From NCBI GenBank assembly GCA_965230205.1, contig OZ245996.1:1736001-1800000 (forward strand): DNA of 64,000 bases, written 5' to 3'. Source of the DNA: CANLBN01 sp965230205. Its GTDB lineage: Bacteria; Pseudomonadota; Gammaproteobacteria; Pseudomonadales; Cellvibrionaceae. This document shows, in pieces, positions 49,890 to 58,916 of the stretch (position 1 is its first letter; each line of letters starts with the position of its first letter). Below the pieces are notes generated by a model. It was not told the origin of the DNA, ran no database searches, and worked only from the letters and a program-made list of their open reading frames with translations. Both the position numbers and the translations under genes were made by a program.

Positions 49890-51952
49890 CGCCTTGTTGA
49901 AACCATTTTTGGGGGTGCACTTGCTACGACTTTATTGTCTAAGGGTTCGGGTTTATGGATGTGGAAACCTTGAGCATAATCTACCCCTATTTCACGAAGA
50001 GCCGTAGCAATTTCTTCGTTTTCAACATACTCAGCAACGGTTTTCATGCCGACACTTTTCGCTAATTCATTCATGCTTTTTACCATCACCTGATCAAAGT
50101 CATTTGAAATCATATCTCGAATAAAGGTTCCATCAATTTTAATAATATCGACGTCTAAGTTGCGTAAATAGCCAAAAGATGATTGCCCAGTCCCAAAATC
50201 ATCAAGGGCAAAGCGGCAGCCCAATAAGCGCAAGCTCTTTATTAATTCTTTTGCGGCATTCATGTCATTAACGGCAGCGGTTTCTGTAATCTCGAAACAT
50301 AATTTGTTTGATGAAATAGGTGATGAACTCACGCGAGATGTTAAGAGATTATGCATTTTTTGACTAGCGAGTGATTTTCCAGACAGGTTGATTGAAAATG
50401 TGTGTATGTCTTTCATCTTATCAGGGTGGTCTTCCATCCATTGAATGGTGTTTTCAATCACCCACGTATCGAGGCGCTCTGCCAAATCGAAACGTTCAAC
50501 GATATCGAGAAACTTGCCGGGAAATATTAGTTCTCCTGTTTTTGACAGCATGCGCACAAGTATTTCATAGTGATGATATTGTGTGTCGCTGTTTTGTAGA
50601 TCGAGAATTTTCTGGTGGTGTAATACGAAACGGTTTTCGTTTAACGCTTCAACCACTTCATTGTAGGTTTTAGTTTCGTCTCGAATAGATGTGAGCCTCG
50701 TATCATCAAGACTAAATATCTGTATGGTGTCTCTGCCTTCATTTTTTGCAGTAAAGCAGGCCGAGTCAGCAGCATTGAGCCATTCGGTAATATTGACACG
50801 AGTATCAGTTATATAAGTAATGCCTATGCTGGCACTGATGCGATAAATCGATGAATTGCATTCAAATTTGATATCACGAATGCTGTTTAAAATTTTATTC
50901 GCAGCATCAAGACAGGCTTCTTTTGATTGATTAGGCATTAACACCGCAAATTCATCGCCACCCATACGTGCAACAATGCTGTCTTCTCCTGCATTTGAAC
51001 ATATCTCTTTGGTGACCATAACGAGTAGCTCGTCTCCTGCAGCATGACCACAGCTGTCATTCACTGTCTTAAATCGATCTAGGTCGATAAAACAGAGTGC
51101 TGGCATATACTGGTTTTCTGTTTGAATCGAGCCGAAGACATCGGTGAGCTTTCTTGCAAATTCGCGTCGATTATACAGCTGTGTCAAGGGGTCATGGCGG
51201 GCCTGATAAAGCAATTTCTTAGCGCTTGCTTCAATTTTTTGAGAGAGGTCGCTGATTTCTTTTGGGCCTTTATGATCGAGTTCAATGTTGTCGCTATCTT
51301 CAAGGTCACTGGATTTTTCTGCCAGGTATGAAATGGGTTTACATATTCGATTGTTGGCCCAGTGCCAGATAAAAAATATAATGATGGCATAAATTAGATG
51401 AACAAAAAGGGCAATGTTTTCAGATAATTTAATCGCTTTATTGGTTGTTTTTTCATGAGCTAATTGTTCAGCGATGATGTCGGAGGAGATTTTCTTTATT
51501 GTTACTAATAATTTATTGGCTACAGTATCGTTATTTAGTAACAATGCATAAAGTTTTTGTTCGCGATTCTCAGATTTTATTTCTATGCTCGATGATATAT
51601 TTTTATTAATCGTAGTAATTAATAAACGACTTTCCTCTAAGCCTTTTTTATAATTATCGGTCGGTAAATTTTCTTTCGCTTTGTTTGTTTGTTGAATAAT
51701 GAGCTTGCCTTTTTTGAAGGTGCTAGGTAACAGGTAATTTTGATCAGACCCTAAAATTAAATCAGTAGATATTAAATATTGATTGATATCGCTTCGCAAA
51801 CGATCAATGTCTTTTATCGCAAGTTTATAATTATTATTAATTTCGATCATTTTTTGATTATATCGATATTTGCTGGAAAGCAATGCTTCCATTGCGTAGC
51901 CTAGGCCTAAGCTTCCCAATATCACAATGACCAAATAGTGCTTAATCTTCAC
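49886..51952 (-). CDS. GGDEF-EAL c-di-GMP signalling protein
   Basis: A 688-aa inner-membrane protein: one N-terminal segment (~5-22), a periplasmic sensor of ~150 helical residues, a second segment (~180-197), a HAMP-like linker, a GGDEF domain (~252-410) with intact GGDEF at 331-335, and an EAL domain with EIL, INLSG, FEITET, DDFGTG, IKIDG and AEYVE, so both catalytic sites look complete. The GGDEF inhibitory RxxD site is absent (NAGEDSIVARM). The protein may be a bifunctional or mainly phosphodiesterase enzyme. It is the last of three co-directed genes; the porin and FMN-binding-like genes are upstream, suggesting that it is co-regulated with an envelope sensing function. Confidence 0.93.
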   Translation of the reverse strand: MKIKHYLVIVILGSLGLGYAMEALLSSKYRYNQKMIEINNNYKLAIKDIDRLRSDINQYLISTDLILGSDQNYLLPSTFKKGKLIIQQTNKAKENLPTDNYKKGLEESRLLITTINKNISSSIEIKSENREQKLYALLLNNDTVANKLLVTIKKISSDIIAEQLAHEKTTNKAIKLSENIALFVHLIYAIIIFFIWHWANNRICKPISYLAEKSSDLEDSDNIELDHKGPKEISDLSQKIEASAKKLLYQARHDPLTQLYNRREFARKLTDVFGSIQTENQYMPALCFIDLDRFKTVNDSCGHAAGDELLVMVTKEICSNAGEDSIVARMGGDEFAVLMPNQSKEACLDAANKILNSIRDIKFECNSSIYRISASIGITYITDTRVNITEWLNAADSACFTAKNEGRDTIQIFSLDDTRLTSIRDETKTYNEVVEALNENRFVLHHQKILDLQNSDTQYHHYEILVRMLSKTGELIFPGKFLDIVERFDLAERLDTWVIENTIQWMEDHPDKMKDIHTFSINLSGKSLASQKMHNLLTSRVSSSPISSNKLCFEITETAAVNDMNAAKELIKSLRLLGCRFALDDFGTGQSSFGYLRNLDVDIIKIDGTFIRDMISNDFDQVMVKSMNELAKSVGMKTVAEYVENEEIATALREIGVDYAQGFHIHKPEPLDNKVVASAPPKMVSTRR

Positions 51953-51958
51953 TGATGA

Positions 51959-52963
51959 TTACCATTGGCTTACGCGAAATAATTTAGAGCCTGCTAATTC
52001 AATAGCGGTGGTGCAATGTTCTTCATTTTTTATGTTTCGCCCTAAGGCTTTAGTAAACTCCTTGGCAATTTCATTGTTAGGCCATGGTTTGTCTGGTGTT
52101 ATATTCAGTATTTCTCCATCAGGAGAAAATAACCAATTAAAGCCTCCACTAAATTCATATTGTGACCATTCTGCGTGTACTAATATCCCTATTTTTTCTT
52201 TATTGCTGCTAACATTGTAAACTCTAATGGTATCCTCTAGGAGCATGGAAAATACGATCTTATTTTTTATGTCTATTTGGGATATGTCTCTATGGCTGAT
52301 GTCTACTTCTTTTTTGTCAAATCTAGAGTGAACTAAGGCTTTTCTCCTGAATTCTTTTATATCTTTTTCCCAGACAAATTCTGTTACAGCGATGGTTTTT
52401 AATGCCGACTTGGTAACAGCTGAAATTAAATCAGGGCTATCGCTCGAAAATTCACTTTGATGCCCTTCAATCAGCGCTAGTAATTGAGTGAAGGATTTTC
52501 CTTGAATCCTTTTTTTCATATCTGCGATAAAAATCGGGTCTTTACTTTTTGGGTCTCGACAGCGCTGAAAATAACTGTCTTTTATTGTCATGTCTAAGTT
52601 GATTGCCCAAACGACTTCGATTAACCCAGAGTCGGTCAGTTCTGAACGGGCATGAATAAAACCCAGTGGAATTTTATCTTGCATTACAGCATATAACGTA
52701 TGTTTGCCGAGTTCATTAAATAGTAGAGTAAATGGTAAGCGCTCAGAAATTTTATCACGACTATGACGATTGACTTCTTTCGTAATCGATAAGTGATGGC
52801 TTGCATCCGGATAGAGCATATTGATTGCAGCGATAGGATCCCGCAAAGAACAATAAGCTGCCTGGCTATGTAAGCTATAACTCCAGAAAAAGATAAAGAA
52901 AATCAGGCAAAGCGATGAGGATCGCATGGATTTATATAGGCGATTTATTACTGTGCTTATCAT
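51959..52963 (-). CDS. Exported protein with FMN-binding-like domain
   Basis: A ~334-aa exported protein. The best start is the ATG at 52963, where AGGTGG lies 5 bases before and the ATG overlaps the porin stop as ATGA. The signal segment is LCLIFFIFFWSYSLHSQA-AYC. The mature start YCSLRDPIAAINMLYPDA and the stretch LYAVMQDKIPLGFIHARSELT, ending in FQRCRDP, resemble FMN-binding (RnfG/NqrC-like) domains; the Ser/Thr attachment motif is not clear. The C-terminal part is unknown (LFSPDGEILNITPDKPW). It sits between a porin gene and a GGDEF-EAL gene in a translationally coupled operon, suggesting a periplasmic input to c-di-GMP signalling. Moderate confidence for the domain. Confidence 0.65.
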   Translation of the reverse strand: MISTVINRLYKSMRSSSLCLIFFIFFWSYSLHSQAAYCSLRDPIAAINMLYPDASHHLSITKEVNRHSRDKISERLPFTLLFNELGKHTLYAVMQDKIPLGFIHARSELTDSGLIEVVWAINLDMTIKDSYFQRCRDPKSKDPIFIADMKKRIQGKSFTQLLALIEGHQSEFSSDSPDLISAVTKSALKTIAVTEFVWEKDIKEFRRKALVHSRFDKKEVDISHRDISQIDIKNKIVFSMLLEDTIRVYNVSSNKEKIGILVHAEWSQYEFSGGFNWLFSPDGEILNITPDKPWPNNEIAKEFTKALGRNIKNEEHCTTAIELAGSKLFRVSQW

Positions 52964-54066
52964 ATCCGCCACCTAAGTAATATTTTTACAGTTGATCGAT
53001 CATTTTCTTTGTCTGGGGCTAATGTTTCTTGCCACTGTGAACTGACATCAATTTTGGGTGATATAAACCATTGGGCGCCTATGACAAAGAAGTTAAAGGT
53101 CTTTTTATCTCCTGAATCATCCCGAGTTCGGTATTGCCATTGCGTATACGTTTTAAAGGATTCGGTACGGTTGTTCCAGACGGCTTCGATCCATGCGTTT
53201 TCTGTATCGATACCTTCATCTTTCCCCAATGAAAGCTCGCCGTGAAATTCCCATTGGTAATAGTAATAAGCCAGATCAGCACCTACACGCCTGCGATGGA
53301 TGATTCCCTGATGGGTTAAAAGGTCACCATAAAAGTATGAAAGACCCCATACAATATTATTGATGTGGGGTGCTCCGATTCTGCCAGATACTAAATATGG
53401 TTCACTTCTATTTGTCCAGTTATTGCCTGACCCTCGTGTCAGTGCAAATTCGTAGTCAAATGAAGGGAAAAGTCCATTTGCCGAAATGCCCCAGTCGGCT
53501 TTTATCTGTCTATCAGTAAATGTGAATTGCCTAAGGGTGCCGTTACTGTCGAGGTTTTGTTCAATTCCAAAGGGCACTTCAAAATGCCCTACTCGTATAT
53601 TGAACTTGCCTCGGCTGAGCCCGGTAAAGTTTATATTAGTGATACGCCAATTGATGGCGTTGTCGTCACCATCGTCAAAAAACTCGGGAGGTGCTTGCAC
53701 ATTGTTTAGCTGAATCCAGTATGGCTGGAAAATAATGGTAGCAATATCGCGATCTTGATAAGTCAGCTTTGTGAAGTAATCGAAACCTATCGTGTAGATC
53801 TCTGCGCTGTCTCTGCTCTGTGTCTCCTTGGCTGATAAGGCAGAAAGATCGAAGGTCCAACGCGCGTTATTGGATACATTGAGTTCCTTAGAGCTACTCG
53901 CTATCCCCATTGGTGGGTAAGTGGTTAATACTATTGTGGTAAACACTATGCATAGATAACCCCATACAGAGTGCTCTTTGGCGTATATGGTGCTGTTTTT
54001 GTACGGTTTATTCTCTTCTTCATCAAAAGCGAATGGCAATATGCTAATTTTCAGGGGTGCCCCCAT
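52960..54066 (-). CDS. Outer-membrane porin-like beta-barrel protein
   Basis: A 368-aa protein with a long N-terminus and a hydrophobic segment (GYLCIVFTTIVLTTY) that serves as signal. The rest has alternating beta-strand pattern with many aromatic girdle residues (FDYFTKLTYQDRDIATIIFQPYW, VGHFEVPFGIEQNLD, VWGLSYFYGDLL) and ends LLRWRI. VGHFEVPFG resembles OprO/OprP-type porins. It is the first gene of the three-gene operon with the FMN-binding-like and GGDEF-EAL genes (ATGA overlap, then 6 bp). The transported solute is unknown. Confidence 0.75.
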   Translation of the reverse strand: MGAPLKISILPFAFDEEENKPYKNSTIYAKEHSVWGYLCIVFTTIVLTTYPPMGIASSSKELNVSNNARWTFDLSALSAKETQSRDSAEIYTIGFDYFTKLTYQDRDIATIIFQPYWIQLNNVQAPPEFFDDGDDNAINWRITNINFTGLSRGKFNIRVGHFEVPFGIEQNLDSNGTLRQFTFTDRQIKADWGISANGLFPSFDYEFALTRGSGNNWTNRSEPYLVSGRIGAPHINNIVWGLSYFYGDLLTHQGIIHRRRVGADLAYYYYQWEFHGELSLGKDEGIDTENAWIEAVWNNRTESFKTYTQWQYRTRDDSGDKKTFNFFVIGAQWFISPKIDVSSQWQETLAPDKENDRSTVKILLRWRI

Positions 54067-54220
54067 TCATGCGGCTTTTACTACGGCTTACATAAAGTCT
54101 AGTTTAGGCTTTGTGAAAGTAAATTAAGATTTTGAGACTTACAGCAATTTGTCAGCTTCTAGTGATCAGAATTATTAGCCTATATAGCTTTTTACATGCC
54201 TTTTTGAATTCATTATCTCC

Positions 54221-54250
54221 AATCTATATCAAAAAATTTTGATATAGATT
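54221..54250. promoter_or_regulatory. 30-bp operator palindrome of the SAM-cycle regulator gene
   Basis: Arms AATCTATATCAAAA (54221-54234) and TTTTGATATAGATT (54237-54250) are exact reverse complements around AA, 26 bp before the ATG of the ArsR-methyltransferase gene. The position fits a self-regulating operator covering the promoter of the whole regulator-metK-ahcY-metF unit. Related SahR-type regulators are known to bind palindromes of this sort. Confidence 0.75.
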
Positions 54251-54276
54251 TTATACCTTGTTATAGTGCCTCACCT

Positions 54277-55242
54277 ATGATGACCGAAATACTTAATTTT
54301 GCTGACTTGGCAAGCTTGAATAAAGCCGCGGGTGAATCATTAAGATTGGAAATACTCCGGGTGCTAGCTGAGGATTCTTATGGTGTTTTGGAGCTCTCTG
54401 AGATCTTTCAGCATAAGCAATCGGGGATGAGCCATCATCTCAAAGTATTGTCAGATGCAGGTCTTGTAACTAAGCGTCGAGAAGGTAATTCGATCTTTTA
54501 CAGTAGGGCACTTGGTAGCGATAACAGCACAATAGCGCCCTTACAGCAACAACTCTACGTAACCGTGGATACCATCGACTTGCCGCCGGCAATAACTGAG
54601 AGAGTCGATAGTGTTAAGCAAGAGAGAGCGAGTCAATCACAACAGTTTTTTGTGCAGCAAGCGGATAAGTTCAAAGAGCGACAGGATTTAATTGCCGAAT
54701 ACCCAGTATACGGTGATGCAGTTGCTGAATTGTTGCGTAAAACTAAGCCTGCTGCTAGCGATATTGCGGTAGAGGTAGGTCCGGGCGCTGGTGAGTTTTT
54801 GAGTGTGCTTTCTGGGCAATTTGAGCAGGTAATGGCATTAGATAATGCCCCTACTATGCTAGAAAAAGCAAGGGATCACTGTTCGCAGCAAGGTATTAGA
54901 AATATTCAATTTGTCGATGGTGATACCCAGCAATTATCAGTTAAAAATATTACGGCTGATTGTATCGTGATGAATATGGTGCTGCATCATACGCCGTCAC
55001 CTGCGGATATTTTTATTGATGTGGCCAATAGTTTACAGCCTAAGGGCATTTTATTAGTAACTGACTTATGTCGCCACGATCAAGATTGGGCCAAAACTGC
55101 CTGTGGTGATCTATGGTTAGGTTTTGACCCAGAAGAATTGCAACATTGGGCATTGGTTGCGGGTTTAGGAAAAGGCCATAGTAATTATTTGGCATTGCGT
55201 AATGGTTTTCAAATTCAGTTACAACAATTTATTAAGCGTTAG
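54277..55242 (+). CDS. ArsR-family regulator fused to SAM methyltransferase (SahR-like)
   Basis: A 321-aa fusion. Residues ~15-80 are an ArsR winged helix (SLRLEILRVLAEDSYGVLELS, GMSHHLKVLSDAGLVTKRREG). Residues ~145-310 are a class I methyltransferase with motif I VEVGPGAGEFLSVL and MNMVLHHTPSP. In proteobacteria such proteins upstream of metK/ahcY/metF are known as SahR-type regulators of the methionine cycle, thought to respond to S-adenosylhomocysteine bound in the methyltransferase-like domain. The 30-bp palindrome in front is the likely autoregulatory site. It is 46 bp upstream of metK. Confidence 0.88.
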   Translation: MMTEILNFADLASLNKAAGESLRLEILRVLAEDSYGVLELSEIFQHKQSGMSHHLKVLSDAGLVTKRREGNSIFYSRALGSDNSTIAPLQQQLYVTVDTIDLPPAITERVDSVKQERASQSQQFFVQQADKFKERQDLIAEYPVYGDAVAELLRKTKPAASDIAVEVGPGAGEFLSVLSGQFEQVMALDNAPTMLEKARDHCSQQGIRNIQFVDGDTQQLSVKNITADCIVMNMVLHHTPSPADIFIDVANSLQPKGILLVTDLCRHDQDWAKTACGDLWLGFDPEELQHWALVAGLGKGHSNYLALRNGFQIQLQQFIKR

Positions 55243-55288
55243 TTTTATTTAATAACTAACACAGAAATTAATCTACGAGGAAAATTAC

Positions 55289-56443
55289 ATGTCTGATTAT
55301 TCAGTATTTACATCTGAATCTGTATCCGAAGGTCATCCCGATAAAATGGCAGACCAAATTTCTGATGCAGTAGTTGATGCGATGTTGAAAGATGACCCTG
55401 ATTCACGAGTTGCTGTAGAAACAATGGTAAAGACAGGTATGGTTGTACTCGCTGGAGAAGTGAGAACGTCTACCTATATCGAATTAGAAGATTTAGTTCG
55501 ACAGGTCGTACTCGATATCGGCTATAACTCAAGTGATGTCGGTTTTGATGGTGCATCGTGCTCAGTGCTTAATGCCATTGGTAAGCAATCATCCGATATT
55601 GCCATGGGTGTTGATGAAGCCGAGGGGAAAGAGCAGGGTGCTGGTGACCAAGGCTTGATGTTTGGTTATGCCAGTAACGAGACTGATGTATTGATGCCAG
55701 CTCCTATTTATTATTCACATCGCTTGGTTGAACGTCAGGCAAAAATGCGTAAAGAAAATGTATTGCCATGGTTGCGCCCAGACGCCAAGAGTCAGGTGAC
55801 GCTCCGTTATGAAAATGGTAAGCCAATTGCTATCGATGCAGTGGTGTTATCTACTCAGCACGATGAAGATATTTCACTTGAAAATTTACGCGAAGCTGTA
55901 CTGGAAGAAGTGATTAAGCCTGTCTTACCAGAAGAGTGGCTACATAAAGATACTTTATATCATATTAACCCAACTGGTAATTTTGTTATTGGTGGTCCAG
56001 TCGGCGATTGTGGTTTAACAGGGCGCAAAATTATTGTTGATACCTACGGTGGCATGGCGCGTCACGGTGGTGGAGCATTTTCTGGAAAAGATCCGTCAAA
56101 AGTTGACCGCTCGGCTGCTTACGCTGGTCGTTACGTGGCAAAAAATATTGTTGCTGCTGGTTTGGCTGATCGCTGTGAAATTCAAGTGTCTTATGCCATC
56201 GGTGTATCTGAACCAACGTCTATCTCGATTAATACATTCGGAACAGGAAAAATATCTGACGCGGAGATTTCTGTACTTGTACGTGAGCATTTTGACCTTC
56301 GTGCTGGAGGCTTGGTCTCTATGTTGGATCTTAAACGTCCTATCTATCGTGCAACGGCGGCCTATGGCCACTTTGGGCGAGAAGACGAAAATTTCACATG
56401 GGAAAAAACAGATAAAGCAGATGCATTGAAAAAAGCACTGTAA
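55289..56443 (+). CDS. metK: S-adenosylmethionine synthase
   Basis: A 384-aa MetK that makes SAM from L-methionine and ATP in the cytoplasm. It shows SVSEGHPDKMADQISDAV (~10-27), the two family signatures GAGDQGLMFGYA and GGGAFSGKDPSKVDRS, and a C-terminal end GREDENFTWEKTDKA. The length is typical. It is the second gene of the methionine-cycle operon, followed by ahcY at 55 bp. Confidence 0.98.
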   Translation: MSDYSVFTSESVSEGHPDKMADQISDAVVDAMLKDDPDSRVAVETMVKTGMVVLAGEVRTSTYIELEDLVRQVVLDIGYNSSDVGFDGASCSVLNAIGKQSSDIAMGVDEAEGKEQGAGDQGLMFGYASNETDVLMPAPIYYSHRLVERQAKMRKENVLPWLRPDAKSQVTLRYENGKPIAIDAVVLSTQHDEDISLENLREAVLEEVIKPVLPEEWLHKDTLYHINPTGNFVIGGPVGDCGLTGRKIIVDTYGGMARHGGGAFSGKDPSKVDRSAAYAGRYVAKNIVAAGLADRCEIQVSYAIGVSEPTSISINTFGTGKISDAEISVLVREHFDLRAGGLVSMLDLKRPIYRATAAYGHFGREDENFTWEKTDKADALKKAL

Positions 56444-56498
56444 TTCTTTAACTCAATTTAATCAAAGTGCTTTGAGCGCTTTAGCTGAGGATTTAACA

Positions 56499-57902
56499 AT
56501 GAATACGAATGTAAAACCAGTAGAAAACTTTACTGATTATAAAGTGGCTGATATTAACCTGGCTGATTGGGGCCGCAAAGAAATTGATATTGCTGAAGGA
56601 GAAATGCCTGCATTAATGGCATTGCGCAAAAAATATAAAGCGACACAACCTTTGGCGGGTGCGAAAATCATGGGTTGTATTCATATGACAATCCAGACTG
56701 CAGTGTTAATTGAAACTCTTGTTGATTTGGGCGCTGAGGTTCGCTGGTCATCGTGTAATATTTTTTCTACACAAGATCACGCTGCTGCTGCGATTGCCGC
56801 TGCTGGCATTCCTGTTTTTGCATGGAAAGGGGAAACAGAAGAAGAGTTTATCTGGTGTATTGAGCAGACGATCAAGGCTGAAAAAGATAGCGATGCTGTT
56901 TGGGATGCGAATATGATTCTGGATGATGGTGGTGATCTAACAGAAATGTGTCATAGCAAATATCCAGCGATGTTAGACATTATTCATGGTATTTCTGAAG
57001 AGACCACGACGGGTGTTCACCGCTTATTAGAGATGTTAGAGAAAGGCGAATTAAAAGTGCCTGCTATTAATGTGAATGATTCGGTAACCAAATCTAAAAA
57101 TGATAATAAGTACGGCTGTCGTCATAGTTTAAATGATGCGATTAAGCGTGGTACGGATCATTTGTTATCAGGTAAAAAAGCATTAGTAGTAGGTTATGGT
57201 GATGTGGGTAAAGGTTCTGCCGCATCATTAAGGCAAGAAGGTATGGTGGTTAAAGTGACTGAAGTCGACCCTATTTGTGCAATGCAAGCCTGTATGGATG
57301 GTTTTGAAGTAGCTTCGCCTTATATTAATGGTGTTAATTTGGAAAATGCTGATTGTATTAATAAAGAGTTATTGGGTACTACCGATCTTATTGTAACGAC
57401 AACCGGTAACACTAATGTCTGTGATAAATTTATGCTGCAAGCCTTAAAGCCTGGTGCGGTTGTTTGTAATATCGGCCATTTCGATAATGAAATTGATACA
57501 GCTTACATGAGAGAGAATTGGCAGTGGGATGAGGTAAAACCTCAAGTCCATAAAATTTCTCGTAGCGAACAAGACGGTGATCATTTGATTCTACTTTCAG
57601 AGGGCCGCTTAGTGAATTTAGGTAATGCGACTGGACATCCTTCGCGCATTATGGATGGTTCTTTTGCTAATCAGGTGCTTGCACAAATGTACCTGTATGA
57701 AGCTAAGTTTGCTGATTTACCCGAAGAACAAAAAGCTGACAATCTTTATTTAAAAGTGTTGCCTAAAAAGTTAGATGAAGAAGTGGCAGCTGATATGGTT
57801 GCAGGTTTCGATGGTGTTATTACCAAGCTGACAAAGACTCAAGCAGATTATATTAATGTGTCAGTAGATGGGCCATTTAAACCAGAAGCCTATAAGTATT
57901 AG
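56499..57902 (+). CDS. ahcY: Adenosylhomocysteinase
   Basis: A 467-aa NAD-dependent SAH hydrolase that splits S-adenosylhomocysteine into adenosine and homocysteine. It has MGCIHMTIQTAVLIETL, SSCNIFSTQDHAAAAIA, the NAD-binding loop VVGYGDVGKGSAASL, NIGHFDNEID and the C-terminal PFKPEAYKY. I take the ATG at 56499 (GAGGA 7 bases upstream); an open frame begins at 56472. It removes the product inhibitor of methyl transfer and feeds homocysteine back toward methionine. Confidence 0.98.
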   Translation: MNTNVKPVENFTDYKVADINLADWGRKEIDIAEGEMPALMALRKKYKATQPLAGAKIMGCIHMTIQTAVLIETLVDLGAEVRWSSCNIFSTQDHAAAAIAAAGIPVFAWKGETEEEFIWCIEQTIKAEKDSDAVWDANMILDDGGDLTEMCHSKYPAMLDIIHGISEETTTGVHRLLEMLEKGELKVPAINVNDSVTKSKNDNKYGCRHSLNDAIKRGTDHLLSGKKALVVGYGDVGKGSAASLRQEGMVVKVTEVDPICAMQACMDGFEVASPYINGVNLENADCINKELLGTTDLIVTTTGNTNVCDKFMLQALKPGAVVCNIGHFDNEIDTAYMRENWQWDEVKPQVHKISRSEQDGDHLILLSEGRLVNLGNATGHPSRIMDGSFANQVLAQMYLYEAKFADLPEEQKADNLYLKVLPKKLDEEVAADMVAGFDGVITKLTKTQADYINVSVDGPFKPEAYKY

Positions 57903-57917
57903 AGTTATTTTTAATTG

Positions 57918-57946
57918 AATTGTTTGCCTGTAGCAGGCAAACAATT
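57918..57946 (+). promoter_or_regulatory. Intercistronic hairpin between ahcY and metF
   Basis: AATTGTTTGCCTG and CAGGCAAACAATT form a perfect 13-bp stem with a 3-base loop (TAG), 15 bp after the ahcY stop. It is followed by TTGTGAG, not a full T-run. It may be a partial terminator or mRNA-stabilising structure that sets metF expression below ahcY. Confidence 0.6.
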
Positions 57947-57974
57947 TGTGAGACTGTAAAAACAGGATATTAGA

Positions 57975-58829
57975 ATGAGTGACAATGAGTCGAACGAACA
58001 AGATTTACGTATAAGCTTTGAATTTTTTCCGCCTCGAACGGATGAAGGCAAGAAAAAATTGATTAATATCCGCAATGAATACGCAAAATTTTCCCCTGAA
58101 TTTTATTCGATGACCTATGGTGCAGGTGGTACAACGCGAACCAATACTAAAGATCTGGTTGTAGAGTATAACAATGCAGGTTTTTCAACGGCGCCGCATT
58201 TATCCTTTGGTGGAGATAATAATGATGTCATTGCTGAATTAATCGAAGAGTATAAAGCCGCTAATGTTGATCGCATTGTAGCGCTCCGTGGTGATATGCC
58301 ATCGGGCTTGGGGAGTTCGAAAATGGTATACGCGAATGAATTGGTTGCTTTCATACGAGAACGATTTGGTGACCATTTTCATATTGAGGTTGCCGCCTAC
58401 CCTGAGATTCACCCAGAATCAAAAAGTTATACTTCGGATATCCATTACTTGAAAGGCAAATTCGATGCGGGAGCGGATAGCGCGTTAACACAATATTTCT
58501 TTAATCCTGATGCTTATTTTTATTTTATGCAGCGTTGTCAGGATGCTGGTATCGATAAACCGATCTATCCGGGTATTATGCCTATCCTTAATATCAAGAG
58601 CTTGGCGCGTTTTAGTGATGCCTGTGGTGCAGAGATTCCACGTTGGCTACGAAAAGCACTTGAAGCTTATGGTGATGACCAGGAAAGTATGCGGGCATTT
58701 GCCGCAGATGCCGTGACAGAGTTTTGTGAGCTGCTGTTAGATAATGGCGCTCCAGGGTTGCATTTTTACACAATGAACCAATTGGAGCCGGTTAAGACAA
58801 TCATTGATAATCTAGGTTTGAATAAATAG
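57975..58829 (+). CDS. metF: 5,10-methylenetetrahydrofolate reductase
   Basis: A 284-aa FAD-dependent MetF, which reduces methylene-THF to methyl-THF for homocysteine remethylation. It has SFEFFPPRTDEGKKKL (with the catalytic Glu), MTYGAGGTTR, IVALRGDMPSG and the flavin/folate region AAYPEIHPES, DAGADSALTQYFF, and GIMPILN. This completes the cycle started by metK and ahcY. It is the last gene of the operon. Confidence 0.97.
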   Translation: MSDNESNEQDLRISFEFFPPRTDEGKKKLINIRNEYAKFSPEFYSMTYGAGGTTRTNTKDLVVEYNNAGFSTAPHLSFGGDNNDVIAELIEEYKAANVDRIVALRGDMPSGLGSSKMVYANELVAFIRERFGDHFHIEVAAYPEIHPESKSYTSDIHYLKGKFDAGADSALTQYFFNPDAYFYFMQRCQDAGIDKPIYPGIMPILNIKSLARFSDACGAEIPRWLRKALEAYGDDQESMRAFAADAVTEFCELLLDNGAPGLHFYTMNQLEPVKTIIDNLGLNK

Positions 58830-58916
58830 GAACCATCACCTGAAGCAACCTAAAGTACATATTCTTTAGGTTGTTTATAGTCATAAAATCGGTAAGTTGA
58901 AGGGGTAGTGTGTTTT

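Noticed and set aside
56444..56498. SAH riboswitch before ahcY
   Set aside because: The 55-bp gap is too short and lacks the conserved GC-rich SAH riboswitch core; a protein regulator with palindromic site is present instead.
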